A stretch of 64,000 bases of DNA, from the NCBI GenBank assembly GCA_946800325.1, contig OX326959.1:28781115-28845114 (forward strand), in the 5' to 3' direction. The DNA is from Luzula sylvatica. Its lineage: Eukaryota > Streptophyta > Magnoliopsida > Poales > Juncaceae. A program made the translations under genes and the position numbers. The notes under the pieces were generated by a model that saw only the letters and a list, made by a program, of their open reading frames with translations, was not told where the DNA came from and did not search any database. Shown piece after piece: positions 34,790-48,900 of this stretch (its first letter is position 1; each line of letters begins with the position of its first letter).

Positions 34790-37700
34790 ACAAATGATCT
34801 CAAAACACGTTATTTGAACTCCTCAAAACGCTAAAATCTTGTTTTGAATCGAAAAACAAACTTACTTAGTGTTTGTGAAATTTGGTGAAAAGTTATGTAG
34901 TAAAAGATACGATACAAATGATCTCAAAACACGTTATTCGAACTCCTCAAAACGCTAAAATCTTGTTTTGAATCGAAAAACAAACTTACTTAGTGTTTGT
35001 GAAATTTGGTGAAAAGTTATGTAGTAAAAGATACGATACAAATGATCTCAAAACACGTTATTCGAACTCCTCAAAACGCTAAAATCTTGTTTTGAATCGA
35101 AAAACAAACTTACTTAGTGTTTGTGAAATTTGGTGAAAAGTTATGTAGTAAAAGATAAGATAAAAATGAACTCAAAACACGTTATTTGAACTCCACAAAG
35201 CGTTAAAATCTTGTTTTCAATCGAAAAACAAACTTACTTAGTGTCTGTGAAATTTGGTGAAAAGTTATGTAGTAAAAGATACGATATAAATGAACTCAAA
35301 ACACGTTATTTGAACTCCACAAAGCGTTAAAATCTTGTTTTCAATCGAAAAACAAACTTACTTAGTGTTTGTGAAATTTGGTGAAAAGTTATGTAGTACA
35401 AGATACGATACAAATGAACTCAAAACACGTTATTTGAACTCCACAAAGCGTTAAAATCTTGTTTTGATTCGAAAAACAAACTTTCTTAGTGTTTGTGTAA
35501 TTTGGTGAAAAGTTATGTAGTAAAAGATACGATACAAATGATCTCAAAACACGTTATTTGAACTCCACAAAGCGTTAAAATCATGTTTTCAATCGAAAAA
35601 CAAACTTACTTAGTGTCTGTGAAATTTGGTGAAAAGTTATGTAGTAAAAGATACGATACAAATGAACTCAAAACACGTTATTTGAACTCCACAAAGCGTT
35701 AAAATCTTGTTTTGAATCGAAAAACAAACTTTCTTAGTGTTTGTGAAATTTGGTGAAAAGTTATGTAGTAAAAGATACGATACAAATGATCTCAAAACAC
35801 GTTATTTGAACTCCACAAAGCGTTAAAATCTTGTTTTCAATCGAAAAACAAACTTACTTAGTGTTTGTGAAATTTGGTGAAAAGTTATGTAGTAAAAGAT
35901 ACGATACAAATGAACTCAAAACACGTTGTTTGAACTCCACAAAGCGTTAAAATCTTGTTTTGAATCGAAAAACAAACTTTCTTAGTGTTTGTAAAATTTG
36001 GTGAAAAGTTATGTAGTAAAAGATACGATACAAATGATCTCAAAACACGTTATTTGAACTCCACAAAGCGTTTAAATCTTGTTTTCAATCGAAAAACAAA
36101 CTTACTTAGTGTTTGTGAAATTTGGTGAAAAGTTATGTAGTAAAAGATACGATACAAATGATCTCAAAACACGTTATTTGAACTCCTCAAAGCGTTAAAA
36201 TCTTGTTTTGAATCAAAAAACAAACTTTCTTAGTGTATGTGAAATTTGGTAAAAAGTTACGTAGTAAAAGATACGATACAAATGATCTCAAAACACGTTA
36301 TTTGAACTCCACAAAGCATTAAAATCTTGTTTTCAATCGAAAAACAAACTTACTTAGTGTTTGTGAAATTTGGTGAAAAGTTATGTAGCAAAAGATACGA
36401 TAAAAATGAACTCAAAACACGTTATTTGATCTCCACAAAGCGTTAAAATCTTGTTTTGAATCGAAAAACAAACTATCTTAGTGTTTGTGAACTTTGGTGA
36501 AAAGTTATGTAGTAAAAGATACGATACAAATGATCTCAAAACACGTTATTTGAACTCCATAAAGCGTTAAAATCTTGTTTTCAATCGAAAAACAAACTTA
36601 CTTAGTGTTTGTTAAATTTGGTGAAAAGTTATGTAGTAAAAGATACGATACAAATGAACTCAAAACACGTTATTTGAACTCCACAAAGCGTTAAAATCTT
36701 GTTTTGAATCGAAAAACAAACTTTCTTAGTGTTTGTGAAATTTAGTGAAAAGTTATGTAGTAAAATATACGATACAAATGATCTCAAAACACGTTATTTG
36801 AACTCCTCAAAGCGTTAAAATCTTGTTTTAAATCGAAAAACAAACTTTCATAGTGTTTGTGAAATTTGGTGAAAAGTTATGTAGTAAAAGATGCGATACA
36901 AATGATCTCAAAACACGTTATTTGAACTCCTCAAAGCGTTAAAATCTTGTTTTGAATCGAAAAACAAACTTTCTTAGTGTTTGTGAAATTTGGTGAAAAG
37001 TTATGTAGTAAAATATACGATACAAATGATCTCAAAACACGTTATTTGAACTCCTCAGAGCGTTAAAATCTTGTTTTGAATCGAAAAACAAACTTTCATA
37101 GTGTTTGTGAAATTTGGTGAAAAGTTATGTAGTAAAAGATGTGATACAAATGATCTCAAAACACGTTATTTGAACTCCTCAAAGCGTTAAAATCTTGTTT
37201 TGAATCGAAAAACAAACTTTCTTAGTGTATGTGAAATTTGGTGAAAAGTTACGTAGTAAAAGATACGATACAAATGATCTCAAAACACGTTATTCGAAGT
37301 CCACAAATAGTTAATATCTTGTTTTGAATCGAAAAAAAAACTTTCTTAGTGTTTGTGAAATTTGGTGAAAAGTTATGTAGTAAAAGATACGATACAAATG
37401 ATCTCAAAACACGTTATTCGAACTCCTCAAAGCGTTAAAATCTTGTTTTGAATCGAAAAACAAACTTTCTTAGTGTTTGTGAAATTTGGTGAAAAGTTAT
37501 GTAGTAAAAGATACGATACAAATGATCTAAAAACACGTTATTTGAACTCCTCAAGGCGCTAAAATCTTGTTTTGAATCCAAAAAACAAAGTTTCTTAGTG
37601 TTTGTGAAATTTGGTGAAAAGTTATGTAGTAAAAGATACGATACAAATGATCTCAAAACACGTTATTTGAACTCCACAAAGCGTTAAAATCTTGTTTTGA

Positions 37701-40700
37701 ATCGAAAAACAAACTTTCTTAGTGTTTGTGAAATTTGGTGAAAAGTTATGTAGTAAAAGATACGACACAAATGATCTCAAAACACGTTATTTGATCTCCT
37801 CAAAACGCTAAAATCTTGTTTTGAATCGAAAAACAAACTTACTTAGTGTTTGTGAAATTTGGTGAAAAGTTATGTAGTAAAAGATACGATACAAATGATC
37901 TCAAAACACGTTATTCGAACTCCTCAAAACGCTAAAATCTTGTTTTGAATCGAAAAACAAACTTACTTAGTGTTTGTGAAATTTGGTGAAAAGTTATGTA
38001 GTAAAAGATACGATACAAATGAACTGAAAACACGTTATTTGAACTCCACAAAGCGTTAAAATCTTGTTTTGAATCGAAAAACAAACTTTCTTAGTGTTTG
38101 TGAAATTTGGTGAAAAGTTATGTAGTAAAATATACGATACAAATGATCTCAAAACACGTTATTTGAACTCCTCAAAGCGTTAAAATCTTGTTTTGAATCG
38201 AAAAACAAACTTTCTTAGTGTTTGGGAAATTTGGTGAAAAGTTATGTAGTAAAAGATACGATACAAATGATCTCAAAACACGTTATTTGAACTCCTCAAA
38301 GCGTTAAAATCTTGTTTTGAATCGAAAAACAAACTTACTTAGTGTTTGTGAAATTTTGTGAAAAGTTATGTAGTAAAAGATACGATACAAATGATCTCAA
38401 AACACGTTATTTGAACTCCACAAAGCATTAAAATCTTGTTTTGAATCGAAAAACAAACTTTCTTAGTGTTTGTGAAATTTGGTGAAAAGTTATGTAGTAA
38501 AAGATACGATACAAATGATCTCAAAACACGTTATTCGAACTCCACAAAGCGTTAAAATATTGTTTTGAATCGAAAAACAAACTTTATTAGTGTATGTGAA
38601 TTTTGGTGAAAGGTTATGTAGTAAAAGATACGATACAAATGATCTCAAAACACGTTATTTGAACTCCTCAAGGCGTTAAAATCTTGTTTTGAATCAAAAA
38701 ACAAACTTTCTTTGTGTTTGTGAAATTTGGTGAAAAGTTATGTAGTAAAAGATACGATACAAATGATCTCAAAACACGTTATTCGAACTCCAAAAAGCGT
38801 TAAAATATTGTTTTGAATCGAAAAACAAACTTTCTTAGTGTATGTGAAATTTGGTGAAAAGTTACGTAGTAAAAGATACGATACAAATGATCTCAAAACA
38901 CGTTATTTGAACTCCTCAAAACGCTAAAATCTTGTTTTGAATCGAAAAACAAACTTACTTAGTGTTTGTGAAATTTGGTGAAAAGTTATGTAGTAAAAGA
39001 TACGATACAAATGATCTCAAAACACGTTATTCGAACTCCTCAAAACGCTAAAATCTTGTTTTGAATCGAAAAACAAACTTACTTAGTGTTTGTGAAATTT
39101 GGTGAAAAGTTATGTAGTAAAAGATACGATACAAATGATCTCAAAACACGTTATTCGAACTCCTCAAAACGCTAAAATCTTGTTTTGAATCGAAAAACAA
39201 ACTTACTTAGTGTTTGTGAAATTTGGTGAAAAGTTATGTAGTAAAAGATAAGATAAAAATGAACTCAAAACACGTTATTTGAACTCCACAAAGCGTTAAA
39301 ATCTTGTTTTCAATCGAAAAACAAACTTACTTAGTGTCTGTGAAATTTGGTGAAAAGTTATGTAGTAAAAGATACGATATAAATGAACTCAAAACACGTT
39401 ATTTGAACTCCACAAAGCGTTAAAATCTTGTTTTCAATCGAAAAACAAACTTACTTAGTGTTTGTGAAATTTGGTGAAAAGTTATGTAGTACAAGATACG
39501 ATACAAATGAACTCAAAACACGTTATTTGAACTCCACAAAGCGTTAAAATCTTGTTTTGATTCGAAAAACAAACTTTCTTAGTGTTTGTGTAATTTGGTG
39601 AAAAGTTATGTAGTAAAAGATACGATACAAATGATCTCAAAACACGTTATTTGAACTCCACAAAGCGTTAAAATCATGTTTTCAATCGAAAAACAAACTT
39701 ACTTAGTGTCTGTGAAATTTGGTGAAAAGTTATGTAGTAAAAGATACGATACAAATGAACTCAAAACACGTTATTTGAACTCCACAAAGCGTTAAAATCT
39801 TGTTTTGAATCGAAAAACAAACTTTCTTAGTGTTTGTGAAATTTGGTGAAAAGTTATGTAGTAAAAGATACGATACAAATGATCTCAAAACACGTTATTT
39901 GAACTCCACAAAGCGTTAAAATCTTGTTTTCAATCGAAAAACAAACTTACTTAGTGTTTGTGAAATTTGGTGAAAAGTTATGTAGTAAAAGATACGATAC
40001 AAATGAACTCAAAACACGTTGTTTGAACTCCACAAAGCGTTAAAATCTTGTTTTGAATCGAAAAACAAACTTTCTTAGTGTTTGTAAAATTTGGTGAAAA
40101 GTTATGTAGTAAAAGATACGATACAAATGATCTCAAAACACGTTATTTGAACTCCACAAAGCGTTTAAATCTTGTTTTCAATCGAAAAACAAACTTACTT
40201 AGTGTTTGTGAAATTTGGTGAAAAGTTATGTAGTAAAAGATACGATACAAATGATCTCAAAACACGTTATTTGAACTCCTCAAAGCGTTAAAATCTTGTT
40301 TTGAATCAAAAAACAAACTTTCTTAGTGTATGTGAAATTTGGTAAAAAGTTACGTAGTAAAAGATACGATACAAATGATCTCAAAACACGTTATTTGAAC
40401 TCCACAAAGCATTAAAATCTTGTTTTCAATCGAAAAACAAACTTACTTAGTGTTTGTGAAATTTGGTGAAAAGTTATGTAGTAAAAGATACGATAAAAAT
40501 GAACTCAAAACACGTTATTTGATCTCCACAAAGCGTTAAAATCTTGTTTTGAATCGAAAAACAAACTATCTTAGTGTTTGTGAAATTTGGTGAAAAGTTA
40601 TGTAGTAAAAGATACGATACAAATGATCTCAAAACACGTTATTTGAACTCCATAAAGCGTTAAAATCTTGTTTTCAATCGAAAAACAAACTTACTTAGTG

Positions 40701-42975
40701 TTTGTTAAATTTGGTGAAAAGTTATGTAGTAAAAGATACGATACAAATGAACTCAAAACACGTTATTTGAACTCCACAAAGCGTTAAAATCTTGTTTTGA
40801 ATCGAAAAACAAACTTTCTTAGTGTTTGTGAAATTTGGTGAAAAGTTATGTAGTAAAATATACGATACAAATGATCTCAAAACACGTTATTTGAACTCCT
40901 CAAAGCGTTAAAATCTTGTTTTAAATCGAAAAACAAACTTTCATAGTGTTTGTGAAATTTGGTGAAAAGTTATGTAGTAAAAGATGCGATACAAATGATC
41001 TCAAAACACGTTATTTGAACTCCTCAAAGCGTTAAAATCTTGTTTTGAATCGAAAAACAAACTTTCTTAGTGTTTGTGAAATTTGGTGAAAAGTTATGTA
41101 GTAAAATATACGATACAAATGATCTCAAAACACGTTATTTGAACTCCTCAGAGCGTTAAAATCTTGTTTTGAATCGAAAAACAAACTTTCATAGTGTTTG
41201 TGAAATTTGGTGAAAAGTTATGTAGTAAAAGATGTGATACAAATGATCTCAAAACACGTTATTTGAACTCCTCAAAGCGTTAAAATCTTGTTTTGAATCG
41301 AAAAACAAACTTTCTTAGTGTATGTGAAATTTGGTGAAAAGTTACGTAGTAAAAGATACGATACAAATGATCTCAAAACACGTTATTCGAAGTCCACAAA
41401 TAGTTAATATCTTGTTTTGAATCGAAAAAAAAACTTTCTTAGTGTTTGTGAAATTTGGTGAAAAGTTATGTAGTAAAAGATACGATACAAATGATCTCAA
41501 AACACGTTATTCGAACTCCTCAAAGCGTTAAAATCTTGTTTTGAATCGAAAAACAAACTTTCTTAGTGTTTGTGAAATTTGGTGAAAAGTTATGTAGTAA
41601 AAGATACGATACAAATGATCTAAAAACACGTTATTTGAACTCCTCAAGGCGCTAAAATCTTGTTTTGAATCCAAAAAACAAAGTTTCTTAGTGTTTGTGA
41701 AATTTGGTGAAAAGTTATGTAGTAAAAGATACGATACAAATGATCTCAAAACACGTTATTTGAACTCCACAAAGCGTTAAAATCTTGTTTTGAATCGAAA
41801 AACAAACTTTCTTAGTGTTTGTGAAATTTGGTGAAAAGTTATGTAGTAAAAGATACGACACAAATGATCTCAAAACACGTTATTTGAACTCCTCAAAACG
41901 CTAAAATCTTGTTTTGAATCGAAAAACAAACTTACTTAGTGTTTGTGAAATTTGGTGAAAAGTTATGTAGTAAAAGATACGATACAAATGATCTCAAAAC
42001 ACGTTATTCGAACTCCTCAAAACGCTAAAATCTTGTTTTGAATCGAAAAACAAACTTACTTAGTGTTTGTGAAATTTGGTGAAAAGTTATGTAGTAAAAG
42101 ATACGATACAAATGAACTGAAAACACGTTATTTGAACTCCACAAAGCGTTAAAATCTTGTTTTGAATCGAAAAACAAACTTTCTTAGTGTTTGTGAAATT
42201 TGGTGAAAAGTTATGTAGTAAAATATACGATACAAATGATCTCAAAACACGTTATTTGAACTCCTCAAAGCGTTAAAATCTTGTTTTGAATCGAAAAACA
42301 AACTTTCTTAGTGTTTGGGAAATTTGGTGAAAAGTTATGTAGTAAAAGATACGATACAAATGATCTCAAAACACGTTATTTGAACTCCTCAAAGCGTTAA
42401 AATCTTGTTTTGAATCGAAAAACAAACTTACTTAGTGTTTGTGAAATTTTGTGAAAAGTTATGTAGTAAAAGATACGATACAAATGATCTCAAAACACGT
42501 TATTTGAACTCCACAAAGCATTAAAATCTTGTTTTGAATCGAAAAACAAACTTTCTTAGTGTTTGTGAAATTTGGTGAAAAGTTATGTAGTAAAAGATAC
42601 GATACAAATGATCTCAAAACACGTTATTCGAACTCCACAAAGCGTTAAAATATTGTTTTGAATCGAAAAACAAACTTTATTAGTGTATGTGAATTTTGGT
42701 GAAAGGTTATGTAGTAAAAGATACGATACAAATGATCTCAAAACACGTTATTTGAACTCCTCAAGGCGTTAAAATCTTGTTTTGAATCAAAAAACAAACT
42801 TTCTTTGTGTTTGTGAAATTTGGTGAAAAGTTATGTAGTAAAAGATACGATACAAATGATCTCAAAACACGTTATTCGAACTCCAAAAAGCGTTAAAATA
42901 TTGTTTTGAATCGAAAAACAAACTTTCTTAGTGTATGTGAAATTTGGTGAAAAGTTACGTAGTAAAAGATACGAT
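34790..42975. repeat. 4093-bp higher-order block (33 monomers) in two tandem copies
   Basis: 34790-38882 and 38883-42975 align at an offset of 4093 bp (33 x 124 + 1). The extra base lies in the AATCCAAAAAACAAAG variant near 37578 and 41671. Differences seen by eye include GTAGCAAAAG near 36387, GAACTTTGG near 36489, TTTAGTG near 36741 and TTTGATCTCC near 37792, each unlike the second copy. Edges are placed to within about a monomer. Confidence 0.88.
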
Positions 42976-45900
42976 ACAAATGATCTCAAAACACGTTATT
43001 TGAACTCCTCAAAACGCTAAAATCTTGTTTTGAATCGAAAAACAAACTTACTTAGTGTTTGTGAAATTTGGTGAAAAGTTATGTAGTAAAAGATACGATA
43101 CAAATGATCTCAAAACACGTTATTTGAACTCCACAAAGCGTTAAAATCTTGTTTTGAATCGAAAAACAAACTTTCTTAGTGTTTGTGAAATTTGGTGAAA
43201 AGTTATGTAGTAAAAGATACGATACAAATGATCTCGAAACACGTTATTCGAACTCCTCAAAGCGTTAAAATCTTGTTTTGAATCGAAAAACAAACTTTCT
43301 TAGTGTTTGTGAAATTTGGTGAAAAGTTATGTAGTAAAAGATACGATACAAATGATCTAAAAACATGTTATTTGAACTCCTCAAGGCGCTAAAATCTTGT
43401 TTTGAATCGAAAAACAAAGTTTCTTAGTGTTTGTGAAATTCGGTGAAAAGTTATGTAGTAAAAGATACGATACAAATGATCTCAAAACACGTTATTTGAA
43501 CTCCACAAAGCGTTAAAATCTTGTTTTGAATCGAAAAACAAACTTTCTTAGTGTTTGTGAAATTTGGTGAAAAGTTATGTAGTAAAAGATACGACACAAA
43601 TGATCTCAAAACACGTTATTTGAACTCCTCAAAACGCTAAAATCTTGTTTTGAATCGAAAAACAAACTTACTTAGTGTTTGTGAAATTTGGTGAAAAGTT
43701 ATGTAGTAAAAGATACGATACAAATGATCTCAAAACACGTTATTCGAACTCCTCAAAACGCTAAAATCTTGTTTTGAATCGAAAAACAAACTTACTTAGT
43801 GTTTGTGAAATTTGGTGAAAAGTTATGTAGTAAAAGATACGATACAAATGATCTCAAAACACGTTATTCGAACTCCTCAAAACGCTAAAATCTTGTTTTG
43901 AATCGAAAAACAAACTTACTTAGTGTTTGTGAAATTTGGTGAAAAGTTATGTAGTAAAAGATAAGATAAAAATGAACTCAAAACACGTTATTTGAACTCC
44001 ACAAAGCGTTAAAATCTTGTTTTCAATCGAAAAACAAACTTACTTAGTGTTTGTGAAATTTGGTGAAAAGTTATGTAGTAAAAGATACGATACAAATGAA
44101 CTCAAAACACGTTATTTGAACTCCACAAAGCGTTAAAATGTTGTTTTCAATCGAAAAACAAACTTACTTAGTGTTTGTGAAATTTGGTGAAAAGTTATGT
44201 AGTACAAGATACGATACAAATGAACTCAAAACACGTTATTTGAACTCCACAAAGCGTTAAAATCTTGTTTTGATTCGAAAAACAAACTTTCTTAGTGTTT
44301 GTGAAATTTGGTGAAAAGTTATGTAGTAAAAGATACGATACAAATGATCTCAAAACACGTTATTTGAACTCCACAAAGCGTTAAAATCTTGTTTTCAATC
44401 GAAAAACAAACTTACTTAGTGTCTGTGAAATTTGGTGAAAAGTTATGTAGTAAAAGATACGATACAAATGAACTCAAAACACGTTATTTGAACTCCACAA
44501 AGCGTTAAAATCTTGTTTTGAATCGAAAAACAAACTTTCTTAGTGTTTGTGAAATTTGGTGAAAAGTTATGTAGTAAAAGATACGATACAAATGAACTCA
44601 AAACACGTTATTTGAACTCCACAAAGCGTTAAAATCTTGTTTTGAATCGAAAAACAAACTTTCTTAGTGTTTGTGAAATTTGGTGAAAAGTTATGTAGTA
44701 AAATATACGATACAAATGATCTCAAAACACGTTATTTGAACTCCTCAGAGCGTTAAAATCTTGTTTTGAATCGAAAAACAAACTTACTTAGTGTTTGTGA
44801 AATTTGGTGAAAAGTTATGTAGTAAAAGATGCGATACAAATGATCTCAAAACATGTTATTTGAACTCCTCAAAGCGTTAAAATCTTGTTTTGAATCGAAA
44901 AACAAACTTTCTTAGTGTTTGTGAAATTTGGTGAAAAGTTATGTAGTAAAATATACGATACAAATGATCTCAAAACACGTTATTTGAACTCCTCAGAGCG
45001 TTAAAATCTTGTTTTGAATCGAAAAACAAACTTTCATAGTGTTTGTGAAATTTGGTGAAAAGTTATGTAGTAAAAGATGCGATACAAATGATCTCAAAAC
45101 ACGTTATTTGAACTCCTCAAAACGTTAAAATCTTGTTTTGAATCGAAAAACAAACTTTCTTAGTGTATGTGAAATTTGGTGAAAAGTTACGTTGTAAAAG
45201 ATACGATACAAATGATCTCAAAACACGTTATTTGAACTCCACAAAGCATTAAAATCTTGTTTTCAATCGAAAAATAAACTTACTTAGTGTATGTGAAATT
45301 TGGTGAAAAGTTATGTAGTAAAAGATACGATACAAATGAACTCAAAACACGTTGTTTGAACTCCACAAAGCGTTAAAATCTTGTTTTGAATCGAAAAACA
45401 AACTTTCTTAGTGTTTGTGAAATTTGGTGAAAAGTTATGTAGTAAAATATACGATACAAATGATCTCAAAACACGTTATTTGAACTCCACAAAGCGTTAA
45501 AATCTTGTTTTCAATCGAAAAACAAACTTACTTAGTGTTTGTGAAATTTGGTGAAAAGTTATGTAGTAAAAGATACGATACAAATGATTTCAAAACACGT
45601 TATTTGAACTCCTCAAAGCGTTAAAATCTTGTTTTGAATCAAAAAACAAACTTTCTTAGTGTATGTGAAATTTGGTAAAAAGTTCGTAGTAAAAGATACG
45701 ATACAAATGATCTCAAAACACGTTATTTGAACTCCACAAAGCATTAAAATCTTGTTTTCAATCGAAAAACAAACTTACTTAGTGTTTGTGAAATTTGGTG
45801 AAAAGTTATGTAGTAAAAGATACGATAAAAATAAACTCAAAACACGTTATTTGATCTCCACAAAGCGTTAAAATCTTGTTTTGAATCGAAAAACAAACTA

Positions 45901-48900
45901 TCTTAGTGTTTGTGAAATTTGGTGAAAAGTTATGTAGTAAAAGATACGATACAAATGATCTCAAAACACGTTATTTGAACTCCACAAAACGTTAAAATCT
46001 TGTTTTCAATCGAAAAACAAACTTACTTAGTGTTTGTTAAATTTGGTGAAAAGTTATGTAGTAAAAGATACGATACAAATGAACTCAAAACACGTTATTT
46101 GAACTCCACAAAGCGTTAAAATCTTGTTTTGAATCGAAAAACAAACTTTCTTAGTGTTTGTGAAATTTGGTGAAAAGTTATGTAGTAAAATATACGATAC
46201 AAATGATCTCAAAACACGTTATTTGAACTCCTCAAAGCGTTAAAATCTTGTTTTAAATCGAAAAACAAACTTTCATTGTGTTTGTGAAATTTGGTGAAAA
46301 GTTATGTAGTAAAAGATTCGATACAAATGATCTCAAAACACGTTATTTGAACTCCTCAAAGCGTTAAAATCTTGTTTTGAATCGAAAAACAAACTTTCTT
46401 AGTGTATGTGAAATTTGGTGAAAAGTTACGTAGTAAAAGATACGATACAAATGATCTCAAAACACGTTATTTGAACTCCTCAGAGCGTTAAAATCTTGTT
46501 TTGAATCGAAAAACAAACTTTCATAGTGTTTGTGAAATTTGGTGAAAAGTTATGTAGTAAAAGATGCGATACAAATGATCTCAAAACACGTTATTTGAAC
46601 TCCTCAAAGCGTTAAAATGTTGTTTTGAATCGAAAAACAAACTTTCTTAGTGTATGTGAAATTTGGTGATAAGTTACGTAGTAAAAGATACGATACAAAT
46701 GATCTCAAAACACGTTATTCGAACTCCACAAATCGTTAATATCTTGTTTTGAATCGAAAAAAAAACTTTCTTAGTGTTTGTGAAATTTGGTGAAAAGTTA
46801 TGTAGTAAAAGATACGATACAAATGATCTCAAAACACGTTATTCGAACTCCTCAAAGCGTTAAAATCTTGTTTTGAATCGAAAAACAAACTTTCTTAGTG
46901 TTTGTGAAATTTGGTGAAAAGTTATGTAGTAAAAGATACGATACAAATGATCTAAAAACACGTTATTTGAACTCCTCAAGGCGCTAAAATCTTGTTTTGA
47001 ATCGAAAAACAAAGTTTCTTAGTGTTTGTGAAATTTGGTGAAAAGTTATGTAGTAAAAGATACGATACAAATGATCTCAAAACACGTTATTTGAACTCCA
47101 CAAAGCGTTAAAATCTTGTTTTGAATCGAAAAACAAACTTTCTTAGTGTTTGTGAAATTTGGTGAAAAGTTATGTAGTAAAAGATACGACACAAATGATC
47201 TCAAAACACGTTATTTGAACTCCTCAAAACGCTAAAATCTTGTTTTGAATCGAAAAACAAACTTACTTAGTGTTTGTGAAATTTGGTGAAAAGTTATGTA
47301 GTAAAAGATACGATACAAATGATCTCAAAACACGTTATTCGAACTCCTCAAAACGCTAAAATCTTGTTTTGAATCGAAAAACAAACTTACTTAGTGTTTG
47401 TGAAATTTGGTGAAAAGTTATGTAGTAAAAGATACGATACAAATGATCTCAAAACACGTTATTCGAACTCCTCAAAACGCTAAAATCTTGTTTTGAATCG
47501 AAAAACAAACTTACTTAGTGTTTGTGAAATTTGGTGAAAAGTTATGTAGTAAAAGATAAGATAAAAATGAACTCAAAACACGTTATTTGAACTCCACAAA
47601 GCGTTAAAATCTTGTTTTCAATCGAAAAACAAACTTACTTAGTGTTTGTGAAATTTGGTGAAAAGTTATGTAGTAAAAGATACGATATAAATGAACTCAA
47701 AACACGTTATTTGAACTCCACAAAGCGTTAAAATCTTGTTTTCAATCGAAAAACAAACTTACTTAGTGTTTGTGAAATTTGGTGAAAAGTTATGTAGTAC
47801 AAGATACGATACAAATGAACTCAAAACACGTTATTTGAACTCCACAAAGCGTTAAAATCTTGTTTTGATTCGAAAAACAAACTTTCTTAGTGTTTGTGAA
47901 ATTTGGTGAAAAGTTATGTAGTAAAAGATACGATACAAATGATCTCAAAACACGTTATTTGAACTCCACAAAGCGTTAAAATCTTGTTTTCAATCGAAAA
48001 ACAAACTTACTTAGTGTCTGTGAAATTTGGTGAAAAGTTATGTAGTAAAAGATACGATACAAATGAACTCAAAACACGTTATTTGAACTCCAGAAAGCGT
48101 TAAAATCTTGTTTTGAATCGAAAAACAAACTTTCTTAGTGTTTGTGAAATTTGGTGAAAAGTTATGTAGTAAAAGATACGATACAAATGATCTCAAAACA
48201 CGTTATTTGAACTCCACAAAGCGTTAAAATCTTGTTTTCAATCGAAAAACAAACTTACTTAGTGTTTGTGAAATTTGGTGAAAAGTTATGTAGTAAAAGA
48301 TACGATACAAATGAACTCAAAACACGTTGTTTGAACTCCACAAAGCGTTAAAATCTTGTTTTGAATCGAAAAACAAACTTTCTTAGTGTTTGTGAAATTT
48401 GGTGAAAAGTTATGTAGTAAAAGATACGATACAAATGATCTCAAAACACGTTATTTGAACTCCACAAAGCGTTAAAATCTTGTTTTCAATCGAAAAACAA
48501 ACTTACTTAGTGTTTGTGAAATTTGGTGAAAAGTTATGTAGTAAAAGATACGATACAAATGATCTCAAAACACGTTATTTGAACTCCTCAAAGCGTTAAA
48601 ATCTTGTTTTGAATCAAAAAACAAACTTTCTTAGTGTATGTGAAATTTGGTAAAAAGTTACGTAGTAAAAGATACGATACAAATGATCTCAAAACACGTT
48701 ATTTGAACTCCACAAAGCATTAAAATCTTGTTTTCAATCGAAAAACAAACTTACTTAGTGTTTGTGAAATTTGGTGAAAAGTTATGTAGTAAAAGATACG
48801 ATAAAAATGAACTCAAAACACGTTATTTGATCTCCACAAAGCGTTAAAATCTTGTTTTGAATCGAAAAACAAACTATCTTAGTGTTTGTGAAATTTGGTG

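Noticed and set aside
37435..37656. 73-aa frame found at four places in the satellite
   Set aside because: A one-base insertion variant joins two monomers into an open frame; the sequence is satellite and its copies track the variant.
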